Source of the DNA: an uncultured Clostridia bacterium | GTDB lineage: Bacteria; Bacillota; Clostridia; Oscillospirales; Oscillospiraceae | NCBI GenBank assembly: GCA_937890525.1 | Contig: CALADI010000034.1 | Location: 1 to 64,000, forward strand | Direction: 5' to 3' | DNA length: 64,000 bases | Part shown: one piece after another, positions 34,229 to 43,001 of the stretch | How positions within the stretch are numbered: the stretch's first letter is position 1 | How the letters are laid out: every line of letters begins with the position of its first letter | Made by a program: the position numbers and the translations under genes | Notes under the pieces: generated by a model | Seen by the model: only the letters and a program-made list of their open reading frames with translations | The model's database searches: none | What the model was told of the DNA's origin: nothing

Positions 34229-34914
34229 TCCGATTTTTGCTGCTGGATCTGGATGATACCATCCTTGATTTCAAAAAGGCGGAGCACATCGCCGTGCAGC
34301 AGGCCATCCGTGGCGCCGGTGTGGAGCCTACGGATGCGGTTTGCGCCCGGTACAGCCAGATCAACCAGCTCCATTGGCAGATGATGGAGCGGGGGGAGAT
34401 CACCCGGGAGCAAGTGTTGGTGGATCGCTTTGCCATGCTGTTCCGGGAACTGGGAAAAACCGCGGATCCCGTGGCGGTGGCCCGCAGCTACGAGAAACTG
34501 CTGGGGGTGGGGCACTACTACCTGCCGGGGGCGGAGCAGACCCTGAAGCAGGAGCTGTTCGGCAAGTACCGGCTGTTTCTGGTGAGCAACGGCACCGCCA
34601 GCGTCCAGCACAGCCGTCTGGAAAGTGCCGGGCTGTACCCCTATTTTGAGCAGGCGTTCATTTCGGAGGAATTGGGCTCTCATAAGCCGGAGCCTGCCTT
34701 CTTCGATGCCTGCTTTGCCAAGATCCCGGATTTTGACCGGACGCAGGCGCTGATGGTGGGGGACAGTCTGACCTCCGACATTCTGGGTGGCATCCGCAGC
34801 GGCTTGAGAACCTGCTGGGTCAACCCGCAGGGCAAGGATGCACCACCGGAGATCCAGCCGGACTACCAGATCCAAGGTCTGTCCCAGCTTCCTGCGCTGC
34901 TGGAAAAGCTGTGA
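34225..34914 (+). CDS. YjjG-type HAD hydrolase
   Basis: This 229-residue HAD-superfamily phosphatase has motif I LLLDLDDTILDF (nucleophile Asp8), a C1 helical cap, motif II VSNGT, motif III Lys in SHKPEPAFFDA and motif IV MVGDSLTSDILGG. The sequence pattern is that of the YjjG family of noncanonical pyrimidine nucleotidases. AGGAGGAAG lies in the end of rsmA and the starts overlap (ATGA), so it is cotranscribed. The substrate is inferred from the family only. Confidence 0.9.
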   Translation: MIRFLLLDLDDTILDFKKAEHIAVQQAIRGAGVEPTDAVCARYSQINQLHWQMMERGEITREQVLVDRFAMLFRELGKTADPVAVARSYEKLLGVGHYYLPGAEQTLKQELFGKYRLFLVSNGTASVQHSRLESAGLYPYFEQAFISEELGSHKPEPAFFDACFAKIPDFDRTQALMVGDSLTSDILGGIRSGLRTCWVNPQGKDAPPEIQPDYQIQGLSQLPALLEKL

Positions 34915-34924
34915 TGGAAGAGCC

Positions 34925-35608
34925 TTAGTCCGTCAGCCGTACCTCCACTGGATCGCGCAGAGTCATGGAGTCAGGGGTGACGGTACAATCCATCCCAAGA
35001 ATATGCACCCCGTTTTCGGCGGCTTCCCGCAGGGCAAGCCCGAAAGCGGGGTCTGTTTTGTCATTGGGGTGGAGCCAGCGCACCTGCTCCATCTGGATCA
35101 CGAACAAAATATAAGCGCCGAAGCCGGAGTGTGCCGCTTGGATCAGACGATTGATGTGCTTGGTGCCCCGCTGGGTGGGGGCGTCTGGGAAGGCGCAGAT
35201 GCCGTCGGATTCCAGCGTGACCCCTTTGACCTCCATAAAGCAGGGGATCCCGTCCTTGACGAAAGAAAAGTCGAAGCGGGAGTCTTCGTAGACGGTCTCT
35301 GCCCGCAGATCGGTGATGCTGCCAAGACCGCCCCCGCGGAGCCACTCCATCACGGCGGCATTGGGGGCTTGGGAGTCCATGTTGATGAGGCGTGCGCCCT
35401 TTTGTACGCAGATCAGGTCGAATTTGGTTTTTCGTTTGGGATTGTCGGACTGCTGACACCAGACCTGTGCGCCGGCGGGCAGAAGTTCCCGGCAGCGCCC
35501 GGTGTTTTTTACATGGCAGACTTGTGCCTGCCCGTTGATCTCAATGTTTGCGACGAATCGGTTGGGACGATCCAGAAACCGACCGGGGACGATATTGGAA
35601 TAACGCAT
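34925..35608 (-). CDS. sfsA: SfsA family DNA/RNA nuclease (sugar fermentation stimulation protein)
   Basis: This 227-residue SfsA protein has an N-terminal OB-like part (GRFLDRPNRFVANIEINGQ... HVKNTGR) and a C-terminal nuclease-like domain (DFSFVKDGIPCFMEVKGVTLE, FPDAPTQRGTKHI). The EVKGVTL and DAPTxRG motifs identify the family. The ATG at 35608 sits behind AGGTGAT; a GTG three codons up overlaps that site. The cellular role remains unsettled; the Escherichia coli name comes from maltose metabolism. It faces the HAD gene with only 10 bases between stops. Confidence 0.93.
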   Translation of the reverse strand: MRYSNIVPGRFLDRPNRFVANIEINGQAQVCHVKNTGRCRELLPAGAQVWCQQSDNPKRKTKFDLICVQKGARLINMDSQAPNAAVMEWLRGGGLGSITDLRAETVYEDSRFDFSFVKDGIPCFMEVKGVTLESDGICAFPDAPTQRGTKHINRLIQAAHSGFGAYILFVIQMEQVRWLHPNDKTDPAFGLALREAAENGVHILGMDCTVTPDSMTLRDPVEVRLTD

Positions 35609-35649
35609 GGCGATCACCTGTGCTTTTAGAATCCGGCTGCGGCATAGCC

Positions 35650-35677
35650 TTGAAAACCGGTGATTTTATTCTATCAT
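35650..35677 (+). promoter_or_regulatory. Predicted promoter of the rhodanese-CoADR operon
   Basis: TTGAAA (35650-35655), 16 bases, TATCAT (35672-35677), about 95 bases before the rhodanese start. Confidence 0.5.
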
Positions 35678-35771
35678 GGATGGGAAGCGCTGGCTATGTG
35701 ATTTCATCACGGAAAGCCGAAAAAAGATGGGGTATCCTATGGTCACAAAGAACAAACAAGGAGGAAGGATC

Positions 35772-36092
35772 ATGGGGTTCTTCGATTTATTTAAGCGGGC
35801 GGATATCGATCAGGGCGTAAAGGAGTGCCTTGGCAAGTCCGGGGCGATCTTGGTGGATGTGCGGATGCCGCAGGAGTACAGACAGGGTCATATTCCCGGC
35901 AGCAGAAATGTACCGCTTCAGACCATTGACAAAATCAGTGCACTGACGGACAATAAAGATACCCCCCTGTATGTCTACTGCCATTCCGGCGCCCGGAGCC
36001 GTCAGGCGGCGGGGATGCTGCGGCATCTGGGGTATACCTGTGTAAATGACATTGGCGGCATTGTGGATTATTCTGGAAAGGTGGAGCAATGA
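35772..36092 (+). CDS. Single-domain rhodanese
   Basis: This 106-residue rhodanese-like sulfurtransferase has active-site Cys70 in CHSGARSR, and DVRMPQEYRQGHIPGSRNVPL is the typical N-terminal half. ATG 35772 has AAGGAGGA upstream; further in-frame codons before it lack a site. It may carry persulfide sulfur. It is followed after one base by a CoA-disulfide reductase that has its own rhodanese domain, so the two probably serve the same sulfur or redox reaction. Confidence 0.92.
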   Translation: MGFFDLFKRADIDQGVKECLGKSGAILVDVRMPQEYRQGHIPGSRNVPLQTIDKISALTDNKDTPLYVYCHSGARSRQAAGMLRHLGYTCVNDIGGIVDYSGKVEQ

Positions 36093-36093
36093 A

Positions 36094-37785
36094 ATGAAGG
36101 TTGTGATCGTTGGCGGCGTGGCAGGCGGCGCAACTGCTGCGGCTCGGATCCGCAGACTGGATGAACAGGCGCAGATCGTGGTATTTGAGCGCTCGGGGTA
36201 TATTTCCTATGCCAACTGCGGGCTGCCCTACTACATCGGCGGAGTCATTGAGAACCCGGAGGATCTGACCCTGCAAACCCCGGAGAGTTTCTTCGCCCGG
36301 TTCCGCATTGAGATGAAGGTGCGCCACGAAGTTCTTGCGATCCACCCGGAGCGCAAGACCGTAACGGTTAAAAATCTGGAAACGGGTGCGGTGTTCGAGG
36401 AAAGCTATGACAAGCTGCTCCTTTCCCCGGGGGCAAAGCCCGTCATGCCGGAACTGCCCGGTATGCAGTATGACAAGCTGTTTACGCTGCGTACGGTGGA
36501 GGATACCTTCCGCATCAAGGAGTATGTGACGGAGCGCAAGCCCAAGTCCGCCGTTTTGGTGGGCGGCGGCTTCATCGGAGTGGAGCTGGCGGAGAATCTG
36601 CGGGAACTGGGGATGGAAGTGACCATCGTCCAGCGCCCGAAGCAGCTCATGAACCCCTTTGATGGAGACATGGCGGCGTTTATCCACGCCGAGATGCGAA
36701 AACACGGGGTGCATTTGGCGCTGGGCAGCACGGTGGAGGGCTTTGCGGACGCAGACGGCGGGGTGGATGTCCTGCTCAAGGGACGCAAGCCCATCCATGG
36801 AGACGTGGTGATCCTCGCCATCGGCGTTGCCCCGGAGTCTACTCTAGCGCGGGAGGCAGGTCTGGCGCTGGGGATGAAGGGCAGCATTCTGGTAAATGAC
36901 CGGATGGAAACTTCCGTGCAGGATATCTACGCTGTAGGGGATGCGGTGCAGGTGAAGCACTATGTCACCGGCGAGGATGCGCTGATCGCCTTGGCGGGCC
37001 CGGCCAACAAGCAGGGCAGGATCGCTGCGGACAATATCTGCGGCGGAGACAGCCGCTATCAGGGAAGTCAGGGCAGCTCGGTGCTGAAGATCTTCGACCT
37101 TACCGCTGCTTCTACCGGCATCAATGAGACCCACGCAAGGCGCTTGGGTCTGGATGTGGATACGGTGATCCTGTCCCCTATGAGCCATGCCGGATACTAC
37201 CCCGGCGGCAAGCTGATGACCATGAAGGTGCTGTTTGAAAAGCAGACCTACCGGCTTCTGGGCGCTCAGATCGTGGGATACGAAGGGGTGGACAAGCGGA
37301 TCGATGTGATCGCCACCGCCATCCATGCCGGGATGAAAGCCACCGAGCTTAAGGATCTGGATCTTGCCTATGCGCCGCCCTATTCTTCGGCGAAAGACCC
37401 GGTGAACATGGCGGGCTTCATGATCGAGAACATTGCCAACGGTCTGCTGCGCCAATGGCATCTGGCAGACGAGCCGACTTTGCCCCGGGACGGGAGCGTG
37501 ACCCTTCTGGACACCCGCACCCCATGGGAATACCTGCGGGGGCACATGGATGGCTTCCGCAACATCCCGGTGGACGCTCTGCGGGAGCGGCTGGACGAGG
37601 TGGAGAAGGGCAAGAAGGTCTATGTGGTCTGCCAGAGCGGACTGCGCAGCTACATCGCCAGCAGAATTCTGGCGGGGGAGGGCTACGAAGTCTATAACTT
37701 TGCCGGGGGATTCCGCTATTTCGACACGGTGCGAAATGACCGTGCCTTGACGGATGCAGCCTTTGCCTGCGGTATGGATAAGTGA
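36094..37785 (+). CDS. FAD-dependent CoA-disulfide/persulfide reductase with C-terminal rhodanese domain
   Basis: This 563-residue pyridine nucleotide-disulfide oxidoreductase is of the CoADR-RHD type. The FAD motif VIVGGVAGGATAAARIRR is at the N-terminus, redox Cys42 in YANCGLPYYIGG, the NAD motif VLVGGGFIGVELAENL in the middle, a second FAD motif YAVGDAV, the dimerisation domain and a rhodanese domain from about 470 with Cys513 in VCQSGLRSY. Relatives reduce CoA disulfide, polysulfide or CoA persulfide. The start is one base after the rhodanese stop with GGTGGAG upstream. Confidence 0.92.
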   Translation: MKVVIVGGVAGGATAAARIRRLDEQAQIVVFERSGYISYANCGLPYYIGGVIENPEDLTLQTPESFFARFRIEMKVRHEVLAIHPERKTVTVKNLETGAVFEESYDKLLLSPGAKPVMPELPGMQYDKLFTLRTVEDTFRIKEYVTERKPKSAVLVGGGFIGVELAENLRELGMEVTIVQRPKQLMNPFDGDMAAFIHAEMRKHGVHLALGSTVEGFADADGGVDVLLKGRKPIHGDVVILAIGVAPESTLAREAGLALGMKGSILVNDRMETSVQDIYAVGDAVQVKHYVTGEDALIALAGPANKQGRIAADNICGGDSRYQGSQGSSVLKIFDLTAASTGINETHARRLGLDVDTVILSPMSHAGYYPGGKLMTMKVLFEKQTYRLLGAQIVGYEGVDKRIDVIATAIHAGMKATELKDLDLAYAPPYSSAKDPVNMAGFMIENIANGLLRQWHLADEPTLPRDGSVTLLDTRTPWEYLRGHMDGFRNIPVDALRERLDEVEKGKKVYVVCQSGLRSYIASRILAGEGYEVYNFAGGFRYFDTVRNDRALTDAAFACGMDK

Positions 37786-37802
37786 TCATCCCAACAACAA
37801 AA

Positions 37803-37837
37803 ACAAGGGATCATTGGGTGTTCCAATGATCCCTTGT
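37803..37837. terminator. Terminator between CoADR gene and serine dehydratase
   Basis: A 15-bp stem ACAAGGGATCATTGG with a 5-base loop; TAAGTTTT follows on the plus strand and the minus side is also T-rich (TTTTTGTTGTTGGG). Confidence 0.8.
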
Positions 37838-37854
37838 AAGTTTTAGGGGAAGGC

Positions 37855-39063
37855 TCAAGTCCTTCGGGCGTAGATTTTTGCCAGACCGCCTTCGCTGGTC
37901 TCACGATAGCGGTGGTTCATGTTGACGCCGGTCTCGTGCATGGCACGGCACACCATGTCATAGCTGATGTTCCGGCTGCCGCAGAGGAAGTAGCTGAGGT
38001 TGCAGGCGTTCATGGCCCGCATGGCGGCGACGGCGTTGCGCTCGATGCAGGGGATCTGCACCAGACCGCAGATGGGGTCGCAGGTCAGCCCCAGATGGTG
38101 CTCCATGGCCACCTCGGCGGCATACTCCACTTGATCCAGGTTCAGACCGTACAGCTCTGCCAGAGCCGCCGCAGCCATAGAGCAGGCGGTGCCGATCTCT
38201 GCCTGACAGCCGCATTCGGCGCCGGAGATGGAGGCGTTGCGCTTGGTCAGGGTGCCGATGAGACCGGCGGTGGCCAAGCCCCGGATCACCTGTTCATCGG
38301 AAAGATCCCGGGTCTGCTGGATGTACCGCAGCACAGCCGGCAGCACCCCGCAGGCGCCGCAGGTGGGAGCGGTGACTACCATGCCGTTGTCGGCGTTCTG
38401 CTCCGCCACGGCGTAGGCATAGGCGCAGATCAACTGGAATTCCTTCATGGCGGGATTGTCATGGGGATGGGTCTGCTCATAGAGGAACTTGGCCTTGCGC
38501 TGGACATTCAGTCCGCCGGGCAATGTGCCGGTGGCAGTAAGTCCGTCATCGATGGAGCGCTTCATCACCTGCCAGACTTCCATCAGGAAGTCCCAGATCT
38601 CCGGCCCCTCGTTCAGCTCCACATAATCCGACAGTTTGTCCACATACCGCCAATGGCAGAAATCGGACACTTCGGCAAAGGAGTTCTCCGGGTAGACCTC
38701 CGGGGAATCCAGATGGGTCTGACCGGGGATCCGCAGATCCCCGCCGCCGATGGACTCGATGCGCACGGCGTCGATCTGCTGACCGCCGCAGTAGGCGGTG
38801 AAGTCCATGGTGTTGGGGTGCATCCCGTCCCACGCTTCGTTTGAGAAGACGATCTCGTTGGAGACCGGGCTGAGAGTCTTGCGCAGCACCCGGTCAGTGC
38901 CGTGTCCCACGCCGGTTTTGGACAGCGAGCCATACAGGATCACCTGAAAATGGTCGGCAGAGGGATTCTTTTCTTTGAAGAATTTTGCTGCGCGCTCCGG
39001 CCCCATGGTGTGGGATGAGGATGGGCCGACGCCGATCTTGTAAATATCTCGGATGGATTTCAT
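37855..39063 (-). CDS. sdaA: L-serine ammonia-lyase, iron-sulfur-dependent, single chain
   Basis: This enzyme deaminates L-serine to pyruvate and ammonia using a 4Fe-4S cluster. The 402-residue protein has the beta-like N-terminal half (SSSHTMGPERAAKFF) fused to the alpha-like half, the one-chain form, unlike the split SdaAA/SdaAB of Bacillus. Cluster cysteine candidates are in APTCGACGV, CGCQAEIGTACSM and LTCDPICG. The frame is open far upstream, but the ATG at 39063 is set by the protein start MKSIRDIYKIG and a G-rich site. It may serve amino-acid fermentation. Confidence 0.94.
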   Translation of the reverse strand: MKSIRDIYKIGVGPSSSHTMGPERAAKFFKEKNPSADHFQVILYGSLSKTGVGHGTDRVLRKTLSPVSNEIVFSNEAWDGMHPNTMDFTAYCGGQQIDAVRIESIGGGDLRIPGQTHLDSPEVYPENSFAEVSDFCHWRYVDKLSDYVELNEGPEIWDFLMEVWQVMKRSIDDGLTATGTLPGGLNVQRKAKFLYEQTHPHDNPAMKEFQLICAYAYAVAEQNADNGMVVTAPTCGACGVLPAVLRYIQQTRDLSDEQVIRGLATAGLIGTLTKRNASISGAECGCQAEIGTACSMAAAALAELYGLNLDQVEYAAEVAMEHHLGLTCDPICGLVQIPCIERNAVAAMRAMNACNLSYFLCGSRNISYDMVCRAMHETGVNMNHRYRETSEGGLAKIYARRT

Positions 39064-39255
39064 GGAAATACCCCCGTTTGTCAGTTTCGGTTTCAGTATA
39101 CCAGAAATTTCGCGGGAATACAACGACAATGGGAAAATTTCTGCCGGTGGGATGAAAAATCTCCCGGAACCCCAAGAAAAATCCGTGCAGATACTTGACA
39201 AATGTGATACAATATAGTAGTTAATTTTTGATTTTACCCGGAGAGGATGAAAAAT

Positions 39256-40692
39256 ATGGCGAAAGACAAGAATGTGGAACAGATCACGGATATGGAAGTG
39301 GACTTCGCCCAATGGTTCACCGATGTGTGCAAGAAGGCGCAGCTCATCGACTATTCCTCCGTCAAGGGCGTGTTCATCTACCGCCCCTACGGCTATGCCA
39401 TTTGGGAGAATATCCAGCATATCATGGATCAGGAATTCAAGCGCAACGGCGTGGAGAATGTGTATATGCCCATGCTGATCCCTGAGAGCCTGCTGCAAAA
39501 AGAGAAGGATCATGTCCAGGGATTTGCTCCGGAGTGCGCTTGGGTCACTATGGGCGGCAGCGAGCCGCTGGAGGAGCGCCTGTGCATCCGTCCCACCTCG
39601 GAGACGCTGTTCTGCGATCACTTCAAGAATGTGATCCAGTCCCACCGGGATCTGCCCCTGCTGTACAACCAGTGGTGCAGCGTTCTGCGCTGGGAGAAGA
39701 CCTCCCGCCCCTTCCTGCGGCACAGAGAGTTCCTGTGGCAGGAGGGTCCCACCATGCACGCCCCCGCTGAGGAAGCCCAGGAGTTCACCGAGCGGATGCT
39801 GAATGTGTATGCCGACTTCTGTGAGAATGTGCTGGCAATGCCGGTGACCCGCGGTCAGAAGACCGACAAGGAGAAGTTCAACGGTGCAGAGGCCACCTAC
39901 ACCATCGAGTGCATGATGCACGACCGCAAGGCGCTGCAGGCGGGCACCTCCCACTTCTTCGGTGACGGTTTCTCCAAGGCGTTTGAGATCGCCTATACCG
40001 ACAAGAACAACCAGAAGGTGGCTCCCTTTGAGACTTCTTGGGGCGTGTCCACCCGGCTCATCGGCGGTATCATCATGACCCACGGCGACAACAACGGTCT
40101 GGTGCTGCCTCCCAAGGTGGCACCGGTGCAGGTAGTGGTGCTGCCCATCGCCCAGCACAAGCCCGGCGTTCTGGATGCTGCGGCAGGGCTGAAGGATCGT
40201 CTGATCCAAGCCGGCTTCCGAGTGAAGATGGACGATTCCGACAACTCCATGGGCTGGAAGTGCGCCGAGTACGAGATGAAGGGCGTTCCCCTGCGGGTGG
40301 AGTGCGGCCCTCGTGATCTGGAGAACGGTCAGTGTGTTCTGGTTCGCCGCAATGATGGAGTCAAGACCATCGTCAAGCTGGAGGAGCTGGAGCAGGCCGT
40401 GGAGCGTGAGCTGCAGGCGGTTCACGACGGCATGTACGCCAAGGCCAAGAAGAACCTCACCGATCACATCTATGAGGCTCATTCTCTGGAGGAGGCCAAG
40501 CGGCTTCAGGAGGAGAACGGCGGCTTCATCAAAACCATGTGGTGCGGTGAAGAGGAATGCGAACTGAAGATGAAGGAAGTTGCCGGGATGAGTTCCCGCT
40601 GCATCCCCTTCCAGCAGGAGCATCTGGACGATGTGTGCCCCATCTGCGGCAAGCCTGCCAAGAAGATGATCTACTGGGGCGTAGCATATTGA
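39256..40692 (+). CDS. proS: Prolyl-tRNA synthetase, archaeal/eukaryal type
   Basis: ProRS charges tRNA-Pro. The 478-residue length, the lack of the bacterial editing insertion and the C-terminal zinc-like extension (WCGEEECELKM... DVCPICGKPAKK, ending GVAY) mark the archaeal/eukaryal-like ProS form found in some Clostridia. Class II motifs are visible: VYMPMLIPE, RWEKTSRPFLRHREFLWQEG and GGIIMTHGDNNGLVLPP. The ATG at 39256 is chosen because GAGAGGA is seven bases upstream; the ATG at 39247 would overlap it. No T-box leader is seen. Confidence 0.95.
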   Translation: MAKDKNVEQITDMEVDFAQWFTDVCKKAQLIDYSSVKGVFIYRPYGYAIWENIQHIMDQEFKRNGVENVYMPMLIPESLLQKEKDHVQGFAPECAWVTMGGSEPLEERLCIRPTSETLFCDHFKNVIQSHRDLPLLYNQWCSVLRWEKTSRPFLRHREFLWQEGPTMHAPAEEAQEFTERMLNVYADFCENVLAMPVTRGQKTDKEKFNGAEATYTIECMMHDRKALQAGTSHFFGDGFSKAFEIAYTDKNNQKVAPFETSWGVSTRLIGGIIMTHGDNNGLVLPPKVAPVQVVVLPIAQHKPGVLDAAAGLKDRLIQAGFRVKMDDSDNSMGWKCAEYEMKGVPLRVECGPRDLENGQCVLVRRNDGVKTIVKLEELEQAVERELQAVHDGMYAKAKKNLTDHIYEAHSLEEAKRLQEENGGFIKTMWCGEEECELKMKEVAGMSSRCIPFQQEHLDDVCPICGKPAKKMIYWGVAY

Positions 40693-40706
40693 TCCCTGTA
40701 AGCAAG

Positions 40707-40739
40707 CCGGGTCAGAAGAAATTCTGACCCGGTTTTTTT
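40707..40739 (+). terminator. Intrinsic terminator of proS
   Basis: An 11-bp stem CCGGGTCAGAA, a GAAA loop and seven T. Confidence 0.92.
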
Positions 40740-40751
40740 AGAATTCTTTAT

Positions 40752-40780
40752 TTGCAAGCCCACATTTCCGGTGTTAGGAT
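40752..40780 (+). promoter_or_regulatory. Predicted promoter of the small lipoprotein gene
   Basis: TTGCAA (40752-40757), 17 bases, TAGGAT (40775-40780). Confidence 0.5.
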
Positions 40781-40801
40781 AGAGGAAAGGAGGGATGCGT
40801 C

Positions 40802-41188
40802 TTGAAACATTTTTTCACATGGGTTGTCCTTGCGGGGCTGATGTTCGCCATGACCGCCTGCGGCGGGCGGGAGTATGCGCTCACCATTCGGATCCCAGCA
40901 CATACCCCAATGGGGGCAGTCTACACCGATACCCAGATCTGCCCCGCGGGGCAGATGGTCACCGTCCGCATGAAGCCGGGATCGGCGGACACGGCGGTGT
41001 TTTTGCAGCCCGTGGAGGAACAGCACCCTCAGACTCCGGAGGGGACTTATCTCACCGGTGGCGCTCCCGTGACGCTGGATGCCCAGCGGGGCGTCTGGTA
41101 CCGGGTGGGGATCCGTGGGGAGAATCTCACGGATCAGGAGATCACCGTGGTGCTGACGGTGTCCGGCTGTGAATTGCGGATCCCATAA
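40802..41188 (+). CDS. Small lipoprotein of unknown function
   Basis: This 128-residue protein begins at TTG 40802, eight bases after AAAGGAGGG. It has a lipoprotein signal peptide with lipobox MTAC (Cys20), then a probable beta-sandwich of about 105 residues containing two further cysteines. No family is recognised. An ATG seven bases upstream is in another frame and gives no signal peptide. It stands alone between proS and the convergent argS, each side closed by a terminator. Confidence 0.75.
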   Translation: MKHFFTWVVLAGLMFAMTACGGREYALTIRIPAHTPMGAVYTDTQICPAGQMVTVRMKPGSADTAVFLQPVEEQHPQTPEGTYLTGGAPVTLDAQRGVWYRVGIRGENLTDQEITVVLTVSGCELRIP

Positions 41189-41218
41189 AAAACGCCCTGC
41201 AGAAGCAGGGCGTTTTTT
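41187..41218. terminator. Bidirectional terminator, lipoprotein gene / argS
   Basis: A 14-bp stem AAAAAACGCCCTGC with an AGAA loop and T6, equally good on both strands. Confidence 0.92.
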
Positions 41219-41228
41219 GATACAGGGA

Positions 41229-42980
41229 TCACATTTTGTCGGGGGCGCTGAATCCCAGCAGCTGGATGCACTGCTCCAAAATGCGCTTGGCAAGACCGAT
41301 CAGCGCAATGTAGCCTGCCTGCTTTTCCTTGTCCTCCTCGCCCAGAATGCGGTTCTGGTGGTAGAACTTGTTGACACAGCCGGCCAGATCGTAGATGTAG
41401 GCGCAGATCAGGTTGGGGGCAGAGGACTTCAGAGCGCTCTCCATGGTGGGGCCGAACTTGGTGATGGAGAGCATCAGCTCCTTGGCGGAGTCATCTTCCG
41501 GCTTCTGGATCTGCAGATTCTCCCAAGCGCCATACTTGGCAAGAATGCTCTTGATCCGCACGATGGTGTACAGAATGTACGGGCCGGTGTTGCCCTCGAA
41601 GGCGGCGAATCGATCCAGATCGAACACATAGTCCTTGGTGGGCTGGTTGGAAAGATCGCCGTATTTCAGGGCAGCCATGGCGATCTTCTTGGTGGTGGCC
41701 TCCACCTGATCCTCGGCAACGATCTTGTTCTCCACCACCTTGGCACGGACAAAGTCGGTCATGTCGGAAACCAGCTGCTCCAGACGCATGACGCCGCCGT
41801 CCCGGGTCTTGAAGGGTTTGCCGTCAGAGCCGTTCATGGTGCCGAAGCCAAGATGCTCCAGTTCCGTCTCCGGGCTGACGATGGCACTCTTCCGGGCGGC
41901 ACGGAACACCTGCTCGAAGTGCAGAGCCTGCCGCTTGTCGGTGAGGTAGAGGATCTTGTCCGGGTGGAAGTCCTGCATCCGCTGGACGATGGTGGCAAGA
42001 TCCGTGGTGGCATAGATGGAAGCACCGTCAGACTTGACCAGAATGCAGGGGGGGACTTCCTTCTTGTCGGTCTCCTCTGCTACGGGCATGACCAGAGCGC
42101 CCTCGCTCTCCACCAGCAGACCCTTCTTCTTCATGTCCTCGATCATGGGAGGGATGTAGGGGTCGGCGTCGGATTCGCCCAGCCAAGACTCAAAATGTAC
42201 ATCCAGATTATCGTAGTTCTTCTTCAGATCCGCTACGGACACATTCATGATGTGCTGCCAGATGGCACGGTAGCCTCGGCGTCCCTGCTGCAATTCAAAG
42301 GTGGCGGTGTGTGCTTTGTCAGCAAACGCCGGGTCATCCTTTTTCTTGGCGGATGCCGTGGGGTAGATCTCCTCCAACTCGGAGATGGTGAAGGGAGCTT
42401 CGGCGGGGTATTCCCCGTCAAAATTCGGGTCGAAGTAGGGAAGATCCGGCTGACGCTCGTGGAGTTCGGCGATGATCAGACCCATTTGCAGACCCCAGTC
42501 GCCAAGGTGGATGTCACCGATGGCGTGGTAGCCGAAGTACTGGTACAGCCGCTTCAGGCTCTCACCGATGATGGCGGAGCGCAGGTGCCCGATGTGCAGG
42601 GGCTTTGCCACATTGGGTCCGCCGTAGTCCACCACGATGGTCTTGCCCTCGCCGCTGCGCTCCAGACCGAAGGCCTCGCTGGTGCGCATCTGCTCCAGAT
42701 ACTGCTGCAGGAAGCTGCCGCTGAGCTTCAGATTGATGAAGCCGGGCATGACGGCTTCCACCAGAGAGTAGTCGTTGGCGTCCAGCTGGGCGACGACCTC
42801 TTGGGCGATCTTGATGGGGGCGCACTTGTACTGCTTGGCGGCAGCCAGAGCGCCGTTGCACTGGTATTCGCACAGATCCGGGCGGTTGGAGACATTCACT
42901 CTGCCGAAGGCGGGATCGTACCCGGCATCTTTGAATGCCTGTGCCATTTTATCGGAAATCAGATCCAGAATTCGTTCCAT
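41229..42980 (-). CDS. argS: Arginyl-tRNA synthetase
   Basis: This class I synthetase has 583 residues. The N-terminal Add1 domain is followed by the HIGH motif in NVAKPLHIGHLRSAIIG; the C-terminal half has the anticodon-binding alpha-bundle (GPYILYTIVRIKSIL, ending LGFSAPDKM instead of the more usual LGVxxPERM). ATG has AAGGAGAG upstream. It starts 21 bases after the stop of the ABC-F gene, so the two translation-related genes are probably one operon. Confidence 0.95.
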   Translation of the reverse strand: MERILDLISDKMAQAFKDAGYDPAFGRVNVSNRPDLCEYQCNGALAAAKQYKCAPIKIAQEVVAQLDANDYSLVEAVMPGFINLKLSGSFLQQYLEQMRTSEAFGLERSGEGKTIVVDYGGPNVAKPLHIGHLRSAIIGESLKRLYQYFGYHAIGDIHLGDWGLQMGLIIAELHERQPDLPYFDPNFDGEYPAEAPFTISELEEIYPTASAKKKDDPAFADKAHTATFELQQGRRGYRAIWQHIMNVSVADLKKNYDNLDVHFESWLGESDADPYIPPMIEDMKKKGLLVESEGALVMPVAEETDKKEVPPCILVKSDGASIYATTDLATIVQRMQDFHPDKILYLTDKRQALHFEQVFRAARKSAIVSPETELEHLGFGTMNGSDGKPFKTRDGGVMRLEQLVSDMTDFVRAKVVENKIVAEDQVEATTKKIAMAALKYGDLSNQPTKDYVFDLDRFAAFEGNTGPYILYTIVRIKSILAKYGAWENLQIQKPEDDSAKELMLSITKFGPTMESALKSSAPNLICAYIYDLAGCVNKFYHQNRILGEEDKEKQAGYIALIGLAKRILEQCIQLLGFSAPDKM

Positions 42981-43001
42981 GGTTTGCTCTCCTTTTTTGA
43001 A

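Noticed and set aside
39195..39223. Promoter of proS at TTGACA 39195-39200
   Set aside because: TTGACA is perfect, but neither TACAAT (39208) nor TATAGT (39213) is at an acceptable spacing, so I could not choose a -10 box.
39064..40623. N-terminal extension of the serine dehydratase frame
   Set aside because: The frame is open through the antisense of proS, but the protein family begins at the ATG at 39063.
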